Assembly (NCBI GenBank): GCA_963556695.1
Contig: CAUWAG010000010.1
Location: forward strand, 2,170,001 to 2,234,000
Direction of reading: 5' to 3'
Source of the DNA: Anthostomella pinea
Lineage: Eukaryota > Ascomycota > Sordariomycetes > Xylariales > Xylariaceae
DNA length: 64,000 nt
Shown: positions 1 through 12,819 of the stretch, piece after piece
Layout of the letters: the number at the start of each line of letters is the position of its first letter
Numbering within the stretch: position 1 is the first letter of the stretch
Position numbers and translations under genes: made by a program
The notes under the pieces: model-generated
What the model was told of the DNA's origin: nothing
The model's database searches: none
The model's input: only the letters and a program-made list of their open reading frames with translations

Positions 1-1
1 A

Positions 2-919
2 GACCAGGCCGAGCCTGTTCTTTTGATACTAGATGGCCATGGTAGCCACACCTCCATACGTATATGTTTTTTCCTTATTCTACATGGACTTCTTTCATTT
101 TTCCCCGATTTAATAAAGGCTAACGCGTGTTATAAGGACGAATTCATGACCATCTGTTATTTTACCAACATATTGCTCTGTTTCTTCCTTGCGCACACTA
201 GTCACGGCATGCAACCCCTGGATAACGGGCCCTATAACGCCCTGAAGGCTCACTACCAGAAATTCCTCTCCCAGCTAAATTCTCTGACGGACGCCTCGCC
301 TGTTAACAAGATCAACTTCATTCGGTGCTATAGCCAGGCCAGAGCTGCTGCTTTCACTAAAGCAAACATCCTCTCTGGCTTTAGAACGACTGGATGTTAT
401 CCTATCAGCCGCAGGAAGTGTTTAACGCACCTAGAAATCCAGGAAGAGAAGCAGAAGACCCCTGAGCCTGAGACCCCTGAGAGCTCTGAACCAGAAGACC
501 AACGGACCCCTACTACGAGCCGCCAGATCATGAATTTCGGCAAAAATAAGTCCCCTGGCACCCGGCTGAAGTATAAGAAGATAGCCACCGCGTTCGAGGC
601 TAAGGATACTGACCTTGTTATCAAGGACAGGAAGATCAAGGCCCTGGAGGCTGAACTGGAGCGGCTACGGCCAAAGAAGCGCCAGAAGATCCATAATCCT
701 AACAAGAAGTTCAGAACAGTCACGGAGGTACTAAGTAAAGGTGGTAATATCACCCCTGGTGTCTCTGCGGATGTACCAGAAATTGTGGTTGATGAGGACG
801 AGGAGGAAGAAGAAGAAGACGAAGACTCGGCTGAAGAGCCCGTTTTGGAGGCCATACAGGAGCCTAGACACACCCGTTCGGGGCGAGCCATTCGGGCGCC
901 CGCACGCTTGTACGAGTAA
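2..919 (+). CDS. pogo/Tigger-family DDE transposase, C-terminal part
   Basis: This would cut and paste its own transposon at TA sites. The reading frame is already open at base 2, so the N-terminus lies outside the window. A catalytic-core motif, LILDGHGSHTS, is followed by HTSHGMQPLDNGPYNALK and then GFRTTGCYPISR, the order seen in pogo/Fot1-type transposases. The tail is charged, with a Glu/Asp run near residue 270. Between HTS and DEFMT sit about 27 extra in-frame codons (bases 56-136), hydrophobic and unlike the family. They contain GTATAT at 60, GCTAAC at 119 and an AG at 135-136, so they look like an intron, but that 77-nt intron would not keep frame. The match to the transposase family is firm; whether it is functional is unknown. 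Confidence 0.8.
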   Translation, partial: DQAEPVLLILDGHGSHTSIRICFFLILHGLLSFFPDLIKANACYKDEFMTICYFTNILLCFFLAHTSHGMQPLDNGPYNALKAHYQKFLSQLNSLTDASPVNKINFIRCYSQARAAAFTKANILSGFRTTGCYPISRRKCLTHLEIQEEKQKTPEPETPESSEPEDQRTPTTSRQIMNFGKNKSPGTRLKYKKIATAFEAKDTDLVIKDRKIKALEAELERLRPKKRQKIHNPNKKFRTVTEVLSKGGNITPGVSADVPEIVVDEDEEEEEEDEDSAEEPVLEAIQEPRHTRSGRAIRAPARLYE

Positions 920-1083
920 ACAGCCCCACCGCTATCGAATGATAATTTTGCTGAATTTTTCCAATCTACAAGACTTCATTTAGGTGTGGGTGAATAAGGG
1001 GATGTTTTGGTGGTGGATGCGGGGTTTGGCTGTACGAGTAGTGGGGGTGTCCGAGTACTAGGTGGGGGATGGTAGCTACACCG

Positions 1084-1125
1084 TAACATCTCACCCCCCC
1101 CTGCGGACCACCCCCCCACGGACCA
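1084..1125 (+). repeat. left terminal inverted repeat of pogo element
   Basis: C-rich 42-bp end that pairs with 2981-3022. It begins with the target TA and ACATCTC. Mismatches to the other arm are in the C run and one A/G near the inner end. Confidence 0.88.
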
Positions 1126-1262
1126 CTCCACACCACACCACTCTCATTCAGATGAAGCCATCTACAACCACCACAGTTGCTAATACACTAAGGTCGTGGT
1201 GTTCTAACCATAATACAGCTCCCAGAATCCGATTCCGACCCTAAATCTTCACCAGGGACCTC

Positions 1263-2849
1263 TTATGGGACCTCTTCGCCTGTAGCGGAGTCCCTATAGA
1301 CCCTCCTGTTCCTCAGCTCCATTTTGGCCTCCCTTATGTTAGCCATTGTGACGAATCGTTCCCTTGGTGTTGGTTTGACTGCTTTTCGAGTGGTATTAGC
1401 CTTTTTAGCCACTTGAGCCTCAAGCAGCTCACATTTGGCCCGTAGATTTGCAATGGTAGCAGCCTGAACATCCATGGCCTTGCCAGCCTTCCGTACCAAC
1501 AAGCGCTCAAAGGGCCCCCCAAAAGAAGGGTCCTTTCTTTCGAGCTTTCGAGCACTCTCCCGCAAAGCCCGGCTTCCAGAGGGTGTTGTGACAATGGTTT
1601 TAGCTACCATCTCGAGAAAATCTGGTGTTGTGGCTCGCTCGGAAGCCTTAGAGTCCCTCTGGCGTGCCCTGGCCACCCCCTTGTCCTCCAGAATCACATA
1701 TTTCGACTTCAATGCCTCCGCTCTGTTACAAGGAATAATCCCAGTCTTTTTCCAGGCAATTCTGATATTGAGGAGCGTCATTGTGTCCTTCCGGGCCTGC
1801 TCGTAACACTCCAAAATATCCTCCTTAGATGGCCTGAGTCCCAGACGGCCGCTGGGCGTCTCCTGGAGTAAGGTCTTCAACCTTTTCTTCACCAAATTGA
1901 AGACTCCCACATCTAATACCTGGACTACATGGGAGCAGTGAGGTTCATAAAAGATCAACCATACTTTGTTTCTCAAGCAGGTGGCTAGGAACTCGTCATT
2001 CGTGTGGGAGTCGTGGCCATCACACACCAAAACCACCCATGTGTTGCCGTGGACCTCCCGAATGTGAGGAATAAAGATACGTTGAAGCCATTCTAACGCA
2101 ATGGGATGCGAGGTCCATCCATTGGGCGACGTAATAAACCTCCAGTCGGTGAATTTGCCCTCATTTTGGTTGCTAAATTACTGGGCTTGTACGTTAACCC
2201 CCTTGAGAATCACCAGCGGCGGCAAGGTCTCACCAGATCCGCTCACACACTCTAGGGCAGTTATCCATTCACCCTTCTCGACCCCTTTCTTCATAGCCAC
2301 GTTGCCGGAGGCCTCGGAGACCACCCAATGGGAGTCCCCAACCCCCTGGGCGATTCCCATTTCGTCGACATTGTACCAGCGTGCTGGCATGAGGTTAACC
2401 ACGTCAGGGGCGTCACACCGATCGAAAAAAATGTTGATATTTGCCGCTGTAGCACCATTCACTCGGTTGTAGTCGATAATACGAGACTTCATTATCTTGA
2501 CTTCTGGGTTTCGAGACAGGAACTTGGATGCCCAATTTTTCCCTAATTCTCGAGTATCCCTGGTGGCATGGAGCATCCGCTGGGCCATGAGACAGAACTT
2601 AGAGACCGCCGGAGAATACCCTAGCCATGCTTGCCCCAGGGCCCAGCTTGCCAGCTTATGTTCGAGATACGGTGAGAGAGCCTGTTGGAGAGCGCTGGTC
2701 TCATTCCGCGTTGGGGTGCCAGAGATTCGTCGGTTGACGTACGAGCGACTGATTTGCTATTCGAGGGCTGACGAGCGGACTGGAGCTCCGCGTTGGATGG
2801 CTAAAATGGCGGCTTCAGCTTTTATTTGACGGTCGTAAAATGACATCAT
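1263..2849 (-). pseudogene. pogo-family DDE transposase, two in-frame stops
   Basis: One reading frame of about 528 codons spans the inside of the element, starting at the tandem ATGs at 2849/2846. It is cut by TAG at 2759-2757 (codon 31) and TAA at 2180-2178. No frameshift is needed to join the pieces. The N-terminal part looks like a helix-turn-helix (YVNRRISGTPTRN), followed by a CENP-B-like stretch (LGKNWASKFLSRNPEVK). The DDE core shows WYNVDEMGIAQG (first Asp), then VLVCDGHDSHTNDEF (second Asp) and HCSHVVQVLDVGVFN. A Lys/Arg-rich tail closes it. Family identity is strong; loss of function is inferred from the stops. Either stop could come from one or two G-to-A/C-to-T changes, as RIP would make. 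Confidence 0.88.
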
Positions 2850-2980
2850 GAGATTCAGCAGTGGATAAGGATTCAAATAGTGTGCTTTGTGAAAAAAAAG
2901 ATGCAAAAGTGATGGTGTAGATGGTGGATCACCATAATCCTGGTGGTTGGTGAATTACGCGTTTGTGGGTCAGAACGCGC

Positions 2981-3022
2981 TGGTCCGCGGGGGGGTGGTC
3001 CGCAGGGGGGTGGGAGATGTTA
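2981..3022 (-). repeat. right terminal inverted repeat of pogo element
   Basis: G-rich 42-bp arm, the reverse complement of 1084-1125 with about three mismatches, ending GAGATGTTA. Confidence 0.88.
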
Positions 3023-3529
3023 GTTATATGCCAAGCGTGATGCGCAATAGGCCCCTTATTGTTGTCCCTGTCTCGCACTGGAATCGCACGCATGCTTGAA
3101 AAGAGACAACTACCAGAACCGACGCGGCATGCATAGCTAGCAGAACAAGTAAGGTCATCCCCGACGATGGCGCAGATAACGTAAAGTACATACCGCCGGC
3201 AGTCTCTTCAACAACACACCGCAGCTTTCGTTTTCGGATATCGCAGCTGAGAAGTTCATGGGGTCGCGTCGGCTGCCGTGGTAATTGTCGTCCATATGAT
3301 TGTCAATGGGATGATTAGTGCGGGCGTTGATTTGGTTGTGGTCGAGAAAATCGGCGATGGTCGCCGGGCTGCTCCAATGGTCCTTGGGTTCGGCGCATGT
3401 TGTAGTGATAGAGATGGGAATGATCGAGTGATCGTAGGTTTGATGTACAGCATGATAGAATGCATCGTGTGCGTCTGATTCTTGCGAGTCTATTTTGAGA
3501 TCGTCAGGAAGACCGTGGTGTTGATTGTG

Positions 3530-4440
3530 TCGCGAGACCTCGAAACGTCGCAGGGTCAGTTCCCCAGTAACAGTGAACCAATTCCCATTGCTGATGCTCG
3601 TCCGCGGAATGATGAAGTCGCATTTTACGGTTCAGGAGAGCCCCCAGGGCTAGTTTAAACTGGTTTCAAGAGGACGCAAATGCATACTCGACGCAGCTCG
3701 TCAGCTCGGTCTCGTAGAGCGTCTTGCATCCGTCAATGCGCCAAAAGAAGCTGGCATCATGCCACGACGCGTCCAAGTATTACTTGTTGGCAATCTGGCG
3801 CGGACCAACTACTTGAAGGGTTCGGGAGGCGGGTGACTCGACCTGCTCGGCTGCGCGAATGCGGTCCATCATTACTGTGGGTGTGGTGTCTCCAACCCGG
3901 AACTCGCCTCTTGCAACCTGGGCCATGGAGTTTGCCGCTCCTTCAGCTGTCCAGAAGCAAAGCTTCGCAGCGCGGCCAGCATGGTTCTCGCTACGGCCGG
4001 TAATACGGCAGCTGAAAACTTTACATGCACCTGGTATACTGCCTAAGAGCGCAAGCTCGAACCGGAAGCCAACGTAGTTCGTTTTTTCCAGGCTGCAGAG
4101 GTGCATAGCGTTTTGGTAGCAGTTCATTTCAAGCGCCCACGCCGGAGAAAAAGACTGGGCTTCGTCGTTCGCGAAGTAATCTGCTCCGTGCTGTAGCAGG
4201 AGTTGCTGTCAGCCTTCCGTGCAGTCTATCGGGAGCCCGTGTAGGAAGAGCGAGCAGCTTTGGTTCTTAGAAATAGGCCCGGAGTATTTTAGGGCGTCGG
4301 TACGGCTTCCCATAATAGCGAGGGTTGACCTGGCCGTTAATCCGGTGGGTATCGCTCGATTTATGGTGGTCTCGATAGGCGGTGATGTGCCGCATGGTCG
4401 CGGACTTGTCCCATTCGGGGAAACAAATTGAGTCGTTCAT
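3530..4440 (-). pseudogene. RRM-like fungal protein, decayed
   Basis: I read a broken gene on the minus strand. From the ATG at 4440 the frame gives VNPRYYGKPYRRPKILRAYF and then a stop. The sense continues one frame over with GPISKNQSCSLFLHGLP. A TGA follows at 4211-4209, then an open stretch (4127-3783) with GRAAKLCFWTAEGA and RIRAAEQVESPASRTLQVVGP. TAA at 3782-3780 and TGA at 3668-3666 break the rest, which ends near HYWGT-like residues at about 3550. The order (Arg-Tyr-Tyr start, hydrophobic GLP strand, AKL-FWT strand, R-RxAEQ, closing VVGP) resembles a fungal RNA-recognition-motif-like family known from many Pezizomycotina. At least one frameshift and three stops make function unlikely. 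The family assignment is from memory of the pattern. Confidence 0.6.
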
Positions 4441-5860
4441 GGCGGAGTCCTGATTATTTGGTCTGAATAGCTTCTATAGTCAGCACTAGGGACGAAATGC
4501 GGACGGTATAAACTCCTCCACCTTATAGAGGCAAGATGCGGGAAAGCTCGGGCGTGTTGCACACCCAAGTGTGGACTGACTGTTAAACTGGATTGTCAAG
4601 ACAAGATGAAGCGATATATCAACGGGCTCTGCGAGAAATACAGCTCACGTCGAACTTCGATGATAGAGAGGGCAAGACGATAACGACGACGAGGGAGGCG
4701 ATATAAAAAACAGCTCTTCTAGCGCTCTCGTAAGAAAACAGCATCAACTCATCAAGGAGATTCTGGGTATGCAATCTGAAAATGCGCTCTTTTATGACAT
4801 TGAGTTTGCCTCATAACTATTTCTGCGCTTAATGGACACTGACTCTGAATAAAAACCATTTGCATGACTCACCCTACTCGCAAACTGACAACAAAAGTCT
4901 ATGATCCATTCAGCAGTCCATCGTCTCGCAATAATTAACACTCCAGCCGGCCCAATCACAGCCAACATGCCCCCTACCCACCTGCGTAAAGCTAGCTCAG
5001 CACTGTTTCCATGTCGTGAGATCTCAGCAGTTCCCAGCGACATATTTGTAAATAACGTTACTCACATCCACCGGTAATCTCATCAACAGTATCCTTCACA
5101 CTACACACACCGCCAACTCTGTCCGGCCTGCCATGAGATGATGAGTGATATGCAATCAGCGCCAAAGCAACCGCTGTCCAAAGCCTCTGCCGAGAAACCA
5201 TCTCACAACCAGAGACATAATGGGCATGCTGGCCGTGACCGCCCTGCATCACTTCAGCATATGCTGCAGCCGGCAGTATCAGGCTAAGCGGCCATCGTCA
5301 CCCGTCACCAATACTCAAGACGACAGTAACTAAGTTACAGTCCACTCCCATAAGTCTCCGTCCTTCATTCTCGGACATCGACAGGAATACTGACATTCAT
5401 GGAATAAGCACATTAAATAAAATAAGCAGGTTACAGCTATAAAGTCATCTTTGATGCTTATTCTAGCATGATTATTCCATTTATCATGAACGCACCATTC
5501 GCTTGGTGAATGAGAGGTGTACAGAGACTTATGAGGATTCAGGGTACCATCCCGCACGACTCCTAAACATAAGAGACACGGATAGATGTAAATCAAATCT
5601 ACGTAATACACCGACTATGAACGCTGGAGAGACGAAGTCTCTCTGATCTACCTATTTCGACGTCTGCGACCACCAGCGGGGCTTGCCGGCAGAGTATGTA
5701 AATACTGCCAACACCCACGAGAGCGCCCCAGCACCGTGATATGCAAGGAAATGTATATATGCAATGTTATTACTACAGCACACACCGACGGATAGCGCCG
5801 CATCTTGTGCGTCATGCTACGCACCTTCCTCGATGGTTATGGACCAATGTAGACTGCAAC
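4441..5860. other. no supported gene; weak spliced-ORF candidate
   Basis: Nothing here matches a family I know. The best candidate is on the minus strand: a frame at 5252-5058 that runs into a GTGAGT donor (5068-5063), and a second at about 4990-4795 with a hydrophobic stretch (WVGGMLAVIGPAGVLIIA). Joined, they would give a short protein with one membrane segment, but I could not fix both splice sites. The last 100 bases before 5861 are probably the 3' flank of the ABC transporter gene. Confidence 0.3.
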
Positions 5861-8800
5861 CTATTCGTCGTCCACGGGTCTCTTCTCCTCCCACGCTTTC
5901 TTGGCCGCTGCGGTCAGAGTATCCAGATCGCCACTCATTTCGCACATGCTTCGGAAGTTTCCGTCTTCCATTTGGAGGAGCTCGTGAGGGTGGGCGTATT
6001 CCACCACCTCGCCGTGGTCCAGGACGAGCACCTTGTCATAGTCCACGATCGTCACGAGACGGTGAGCTATCGTGATGATGGTACTGTTCAGCTCCCGGAT
6101 GGTTCCCTGAATCTTGGAGTCGGTATTGTAGTCTATCGATGCTGTTGCTTCGTCCATGACAAGCACCTTCGGGTCCTTGAGCATAGCGCGTGCAAGGCAC
6201 AGCAGCTGTCGCTGGCCTTGTGACAAGTTCGAGCCGGACTCCGTTACTAGAGAAGATAGATCGAGGAAGATGTTCTTGTTGGTCGAAGTGGGCATAGAAA
6301 CGCCACCCTCATCCTCCGTCGTCTCAATTAGAGGTGTGGTGGGAAGCAGTATTTGTGCTGCATCTGTAGAAGAGGCCGGCAGAGGTTCGGATGGCCCAAT
6401 GAGCTGGACCTTTCGTAGGGCAGCAAAGACCTCTTCGTCGCTATACAACGTGAACGGATCGAGGTTTGTTCGGATAGTGCCAGTGAACAGAGTCGGATCT
6501 TGAGGGACGATGGTGATTGCTTCCCGGAGGTCTTGGAGACCGATCATGCCGATGTCAACATCATCAACCAGTATCTTACCAGAGTCTGCCTCGAGCGCGC
6601 GGAATATTGCCAAGGTGAGAGAGCTCTTTCCGGCGCCAGTGCGGCCGACAATGCCAACCTTCTCTCGTGGTCGTATCTTGAACGTGACGTTTTTCAGCAC
6701 GGGGTCGAGCTCCTTGCGGTATCTGGTCGAGTAGCCGATAAACTCGACGCCACCATGAGCAGGCCAGTTCTCGGCGGGACGGTTCTTCTCGTTGATTGGC
6801 GCAGCTTCTTGTTCCACGTCCAGATACTCCTTCACTCGTTCTACCGAGTTCATGTTCTGCTCGTTCATGGCATACAATCGCACGAGCCACAAAATGTTAT
6901 CGGAAAACCCAATGGCGTAGGACAAAGACAGACCGGCGGAGCCTGCGTCGATCTTGCCGAGGCTGAGAATTACGAAGACACCGGCGAAGAATGTGACCAG
7001 GTTACCAAGGAGATCCGTCCGCATTGCTAGCCATCTGTTAGCGGCCCACAAGTAGATGAACGGCCGAGACTGTTTGTTAATCCGGAGCAGGTTGTCCCTT
7101 ATGAATCTCCGCTCGTCACCGTATGCGCGGATTGTAGTGACTCCTGAAAGTGTCTCGCCGAACTGCTGAAAGAGCGGACTTCGGTTCACAGATTCGAGTC
7201 GCTTGAGATCTCGTGACGCTCGCAGGTAGAACATGCCAACCAGGACATAGAGAGCAGTGATGAAAACACCGGCGATGAGAAATCCTGGTGTAATGGCAGC
7301 TATGAGGACCACCGTGACGCCGATACCCATGGCACATGTCATGACACCGATGGCAACCGGTGCCACTTCCTGGTCGACCGCCTCGAGATCCTTGCTGAAC
7401 CGATTCATCAGCTGCCCTAGCGGCGTCACATCGAAGAACTTGAACTTTGCCCTTGCGACAGATGACACCAATCGATTGTGGATCTTCCACGAAGCGGTCA
7501 GTGAGCCGAAGAAAACCCACAGATCCCGGACAAGCGCAAGGAATGCGCCAGCGAGTCCTATCAGGGCAAGAATACCAAGATAGTAGTCGACGTTAACCTC
7601 TGGGACATTGGCCGCCGAGTAGTCTGCAGGCGTAGTAAGCGAGACGAACGACGCGCTTTTCACATATTGAGCGATCGAGGCGTAACAGGTGAGGTATCTC
7701 GATGGGCTGGCAGGATTCTGCGAAGATACGCTGAACTGTATGCTCGAAATCTTCTCTGTGCCAGTGGTGTACTGATTGGCCCATTCTTTGATCCAGAGGT
7801 TCGATGCGACGCCGCCCAGCTGCTGGGCACTGAAGACAGTCACGGCAATAACCCAGAACCACCAAGGGCCCATTGAGCCAAGATACAGCTTGATCACAGG
7901 CCATTTGACTGCTCCAGTGGCCTTGGTTTCTTGCAAGGCGTCCTCCTGAGGGTCGGCCTTCTTATCAGCAGACTTGCTGTTGGCAAGGCCATGCCCACCG
8001 TCGTCAACAAAAGTTTCGCCACTTTCTTCGCCTACATTGGAGGGTACCCGGGATGGGATGCGTGAGACATGTGAAGAGTTCGGTCGAGATTTGTTGCGAA
8101 GCTCCTCGCCAAGCTTACCCGATGCGATCAGCTCCTTGGATGGTCCCTGAGCGTCAACCTTGCCATTATCCAGTAGCACGACGTACGAAGCCGAGGGCGC
8201 ACAAAGGGTGGTATTGTGGGTGACAAGAATGCATGTTCGGCCTGTCATGAGTGGACCATTAATGCATGTGTTGAAGATCCACTTGGCAGTATGCGAGTCG
8301 ACAGCGCTGAGGCAGTCGTCGAGAAGTAGATGTCGGGAGTTCGAGTAGACCGCACGAGCCAGGGAGATACGTTGCTTTTGACCACCGGAAAGGGTGATGC
8401 CTTTTTCCCCAACCAGCGTTTCGTCGCCATTGTCCAGAATCTCGAGGTCCCTTTCTAGAGCGCAGGCAACCAAGACCTCTTTGTATCTCTTCTCATCGTA
8501 TGGCGCCGAAAACAAGATGTTTTCCTTGATGTTGGCGTTGACCAACCAAGCGGCCTGTGCGACGTAGGCGCAAGTCTCAGCTAGCCCCGTGGCTGGATCC
8601 GGTCGGACGTCTTCGCGGCTGTGACCACCTGGAAGGTAGACCTTTCCTTTCGTGAGGGTCATCTCACCAAGTAGGGCCATCAGCATTGAGGTTTTTCCAG
8701 AGCCTGTGGGACCGGCAATAAGATTGAGCTTGCCGATTTTGAAATCCACGTCCAGATCCATCAGGCGAAAGGCTGTAGAACCATCGGCGGCCACGGCGTC

Positions 8801-11106
8801 CTTGCTACCCCAGATGAAGTTGGCTTTTCTGAAACCAATCACCTTGCTGCCCTCGTCATCCACGTTGTCGTCCCCGAGTTGCTCGTACTTGTCTGTCTCG
8901 TCTTCGGTCAAAAACTCCTCGACACGGTCGACCGAAACCTTGGACTCCTGCACGTGAGCTAGCATATCTCCAAATTGATCCAGAGGTATCCTCAAGAGCA
9001 TGAACAGGGAAATAGACGTGAATGCAACAGAGGGGTACAACGGCTTTCCCTCGATCTTGGTGTAGACCAGGAAAGAGAAGAACGTGATCAGGACTGGCAC
9101 TGTATTCCAAATAGCAACAGCAAGTGCCCAGACCATGTATCTCGCCCTTAGCGCCTTCAACTCGACAATGCGCTTCTCGTCCACAATTGCCCCAAACCGT
9201 TGCTCCCAGGCGAAATACTTTATAATTCGAATGTTTTGTAGGATCTCGTTGGTAGTGTGTATTCGCTTGTCGGTGGCAGCCATGATCTTCTTTTGGGTAT
9301 AACTGAAGCCCTTGGCAAGCAAGATGTTCACGGGAAGAAGAAAAACCATGACGATCAGTCCCGGAATAGCGCTCAGGCCCAGAACTTGCCACAGAAGGGC
9401 GATGGAAACAATGAGCATAGTAGGGGCTTCTGCCAGGAGGAAATGCAAGTAGGCCGTGCATTCAGAGATCTTGAAACTGTCGACAGACATCAGATTGATG
9501 ATGGTCCCGAGGTTCGCTTGTTCGTCAGGGTTCTTGGCGGCGTCTTTCTGAGGAACATCCGCATCTTGTGGGCTTGACTTCTTGGCATCGTTCTTCTTGA
9601 GTCCAAAGAACCTCTTGAGTCTCTGCAATTTGGTCTCATTGCCGCCCTCTTTACCTGTGTCGCCGAGAACCGTGTCTCTGCCACTTGCCGCTTTGCGCCG
9701 AAGAGCTTTGGCATATATTTCCCCTATGATGATGGCACGAATCCGAATGCAAATTGTCCTGCCGATCCATAGTGCTTGATTGCTGCAGACTGACCGCAGC
9801 ATATCCGACACGGGAAGTAAGACGACATAAAGCCACAAGACGTTCTTGGGTGCTACGCTTGGCATTTCGACATACTCCAGGATGGCCCTCAGAAGCAGTG
9901 TCGGAGCAAAGGTCAGTACACCCGTCAGCACGGCCCAGAGACACTGCATGAGCAGCATGGCCTTAAAATGACCAGCCAGGTGTAGCGCAAGTGACGTCGT
10001 CTTCTTGACCTGGCGATAGTTGGCAAGAGCAGCAGCAGCCTTGTCGCGCGGTAGCAAGTTCCACACGTCCTTCATCTCAAGAGGTTCCTTGTAGCCTTGC
10101 CAGAGCATAGGGTCAATCCAACCGAAAAATGCGATTGATATGAGAGAAGCGAGGGGTTCGCGCGACGGTTCGATGTCATCCTCCCATTCCAAGATGACCG
10201 TCTTGTTCCCCTTCCTAGTAGTGACGGCAATGCCAAAAAGCAACGTCGTCAAGGAGAAGCCGACAATGACCAGAATTTCCGTCCGCTTGGAGCTGGCATG
10301 GATAAGGGCAGAACGAAATATGGGCAGTGTGAACAGCCATTGTAATGCGTAGATGGAGGCGGTATGGTTCCAAAGGCGTGGAACTCGCCACTTCGTGTTC
10401 CCGAGAAAGAGTCTCAGCGTAACAAGGACCAAGACGTAGACCCAGGTTACAATGCCCATGAGGGCTGCCCACCGACCACGGCCAGCGTATGTTTCTGTCA
10501 CAAGAGCAATGGCATTGACGGCTATCAGGCCGCAGACAGCGACTTCTTCGACGACGACCAATATGTCCCTCCCCGGCGGCGCATCGGCTTGAACGATGGA
10601 GCCCTTGGTGGTAGTCTTGACGAGGGCCAAACGACCGGCACCATTCGCGTTGATAAGGAGCCCCTCATCTTCGCCCGTATTCGTCGATTCTTCCTCCTCG
10701 GGTGGCAGGTCGGTGTGATCTCGGTGGTTGGGCAGTTGGTCGTAGCCGTCTGCTCGTTTTAACTTGACGTTGCGGTAGATGCTCTGGACGGCGAGATGGA
10801 AGACGGATAGACATATTACGATCAAGGGGAATAGGACCTGGAGGTAGCTGTTACACAAGCAGGGCTGTCAGTCCAAGCATATAAGGCACGCGCGCACACG
10901 CCCACGCGACACACGCTGTGCCTCGGCCCGGTTCTTCCTGCCTGCTCTCTGATATTGCGGATCGGCCGGGCCAGACGAGGCAAGGCAAGGCAAGGCAATG
11001 CAGAACGGGAGCACTGTTGGGGGGCTGGGGTTACTCACTCGGACTGGAAGCACGTGGTGAAGTCATCAATGCGCCATATCGGCCACGAACAAGAGGCAAA
11101 GCCCAT
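5861..11106 (-). CDS. ABC transporter, subfamily C (MRP/Ycf1 type), full-size
   Basis: An ATP-driven exporter, expected in the vacuolar or plasma membrane, that moves conjugated or organic anions. Two exons: 11106-11039 and 10847-5861, with a 191-nt intron. The donor GTGAGT is at 11038 and the acceptor CAG ends at 10848. The join restores FTTCFQSDYLQVLFPL, the usual start of fungal ABCC proteins, so the N-terminus is MGFASCSWPIW rather than any start inside exon 2. Length is about 1684 residues. An N-terminal membrane domain precedes the ABC core. NBD1 has Walker A GPTGSGKTS near residue 737, signature LSGGQKQR near 843 and Walker B LLLDD. NBD2 has GRTGAGKSS near 1425, LSQGQRQLL near 1565 and VLVMDEATASID. 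NBD1 has Asp instead of Glu after Walker B (LLLDDCLSAVD), the asymmetric degenerate site typical of ABCC. The substrate cannot be told from sequence. Confidence 0.93.
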
Positions 11107-12819
11107 GTTGCTGCCACCTCGGCCGAAACCACCAACCCCACTCATCCCAGCGGCGCGACAAATCTGGCGATATCACCAGACTGGCTATAGTCGACGGACC
11201 GGTGCGATGGGCTGGTATTCGGGTTCAGACGAGGAGATAGGCGGGAGGAGCGAGCGAGCTACGGTCTAGCATTTGAGACTCTGTTGCTTTCGCTGTTGTC
11301 GCGTGCGTGTGTGGCGGGCGGGCGGGCGACCGGGGCTGGCACGAAGAGAATGCGGCGGTTGGGTGCTGATGCGAAGGTGAGGAAAAAGGTTGCATTAAAG
11401 AGGGCCATCGAGCACGACAAGACAATCTCAATCCGTCGTCACGGTTTGCCTTTTCCATCTCCGTCTCTCTCCCATTACTACAGCGTGTATTGTGGGGGTG
11501 ATCCAGCAGCCGGGTCGCCCCGCCCGCTGCATCTCACACTGTGAAGTGCAATCCAGCACGTACATAGATCATCACTCGCACCGTGATTGGCCCCGAGGCA
11601 GTATTGGAACTTGCAGGTGCATGCATCGTGACTTTTAGAATCAGTCGACTCCGGGTGTATGCTCAGTGATAAGCGTTAGGTGTTTCATAGTCAAATCAAT
11701 CCATACGTAGTGAAGCTCGTATCTTTATGTCCGGCGATCTATCGTTTGTGGGCGTCAGAGCACTCAGCTCGTGGACTATTCTTCCTAGTGTGCAGCTTGT
11801 TACATGTAATACAAACAAACCGCGATCATGAAACAACCTGCTCAGTCCCTCACAATCTACATTTACAACTCATGGCAACATGGATAGGCCGCTTTCTGTT
11901 TCAACCTTCGAATGACTCAGTTGGTTGTCCACACACTTCAGGCAAAAGGGAACCTCAACACCAGGGAAGACACATGGGCTTCGGTGAGGAATAGACATTA
12001 GGTATGCTTCAATCTTCTGGAGGGGTCTCACCAAGCTCACCACTTCGTCATGGGGTCATCTCACCCGCATCCTCGCAACCTCGACACCAGCACCTGTACG
12101 GTACTTCTGATTGGCCGCATCACCCACTGTGTCACATTTAAAGATGAGAGCTAATGCAAGGCATGGCAAGGGTCCCGGCTCTACATTAACACATCCGGAC
12201 ATCTCGAAGTCTCTCCCGACATCGCTTCAGTCTCGAGCCAGTTGCCATTTTGAGATCCAAACAGTGACCCCGAGCTTCCACCACCACTTGTAACAATCAA
12301 TAATACAGTAGGAAGTAGAGTACATGTGATATGTTCTCTGTAATTCAGCATCTTGAGGCCGGCGCCCGATGCCTCGTCATTGCTATGGACTACTAGTGTG
12401 GACAGCTTCATACCAACCACCAGCCTCGACTTTCCAGTTCACCTTGCGATCCATCAAATACTCCGGCACGGAAAAGTACCCCGGTATTGCCACAGGCAGG
12501 CAGTTTAACCATAACAGCTCAAGCTTCCTAATCCTTATGAGAGCCTGCCCTTACGATGTCCCAGCCACCCGAGATGAGCCAAAAGCAAAAGTACCAGCTA
12601 GCGCTGATAGGAATCGAAGCTAAGTTCGACTTTTTAAGTCTCAACTACCCGTCCTTGTGTCACAGTTCGGCTGCTGGTGACTGTAGAAATGACTTTGTTG
12701 ATGTACCTAAAGAAGGAAAGAAACTATAAAGCTAGCTAGGAGACAGGAGCAGGTATATATAGGGGTTGGCCCGTGGGGCTATGGGGCTGTCATCTAGTGC
12801 CATGACACGTAAAGGGTCG
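11107..12819. other. intergenic region upstream of the ABC gene
   Basis: GC-moderate DNA with pyrimidine-rich tracts (about 11437-11480). I see no conserved coding frame, tRNA or repeat. The part next to 11107 should hold the promoter of the ABC transporter gene. A TATATATA motif lies at about 12753-12760, just downstream of the 3' end of the next gene. Confidence 0.5.

Larger units (their letters stand above)
1084..3022 (-). mobile_element. pogo-type DNA transposon with 42-bp TIRs
   Basis: A complete element of about 1.94 kb. Its ends are an inverted pair, 1084-1125 and 2981-3022, that I read as 42 bp with about 39 matches. Both ends begin TAACATCTC and contain the block TGCGGACCACCCCCCC. 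The outermost TA on each side fits the TA target duplication of the Tc1/mariner-pogo superfamily. The interior carries one transposase frame on the minus strand that is broken by two stops, so this copy is not autonomous. It lies just downstream of the pogo fragment at the window start, from a different subfamily. Confidence 0.88.

Noticed and set aside
5741..10762. Many plus-strand frames opposite the ABC transporter
   Set aside because: They lie wholly within a conserved coding gene on the other strand and show no family features.
10858..10858. ABC transporter start at the first start-like codon of the long frame
   Set aside because: That codon is TTG within an intron end; splicing from 11106 restores the conserved N-terminus in phase.
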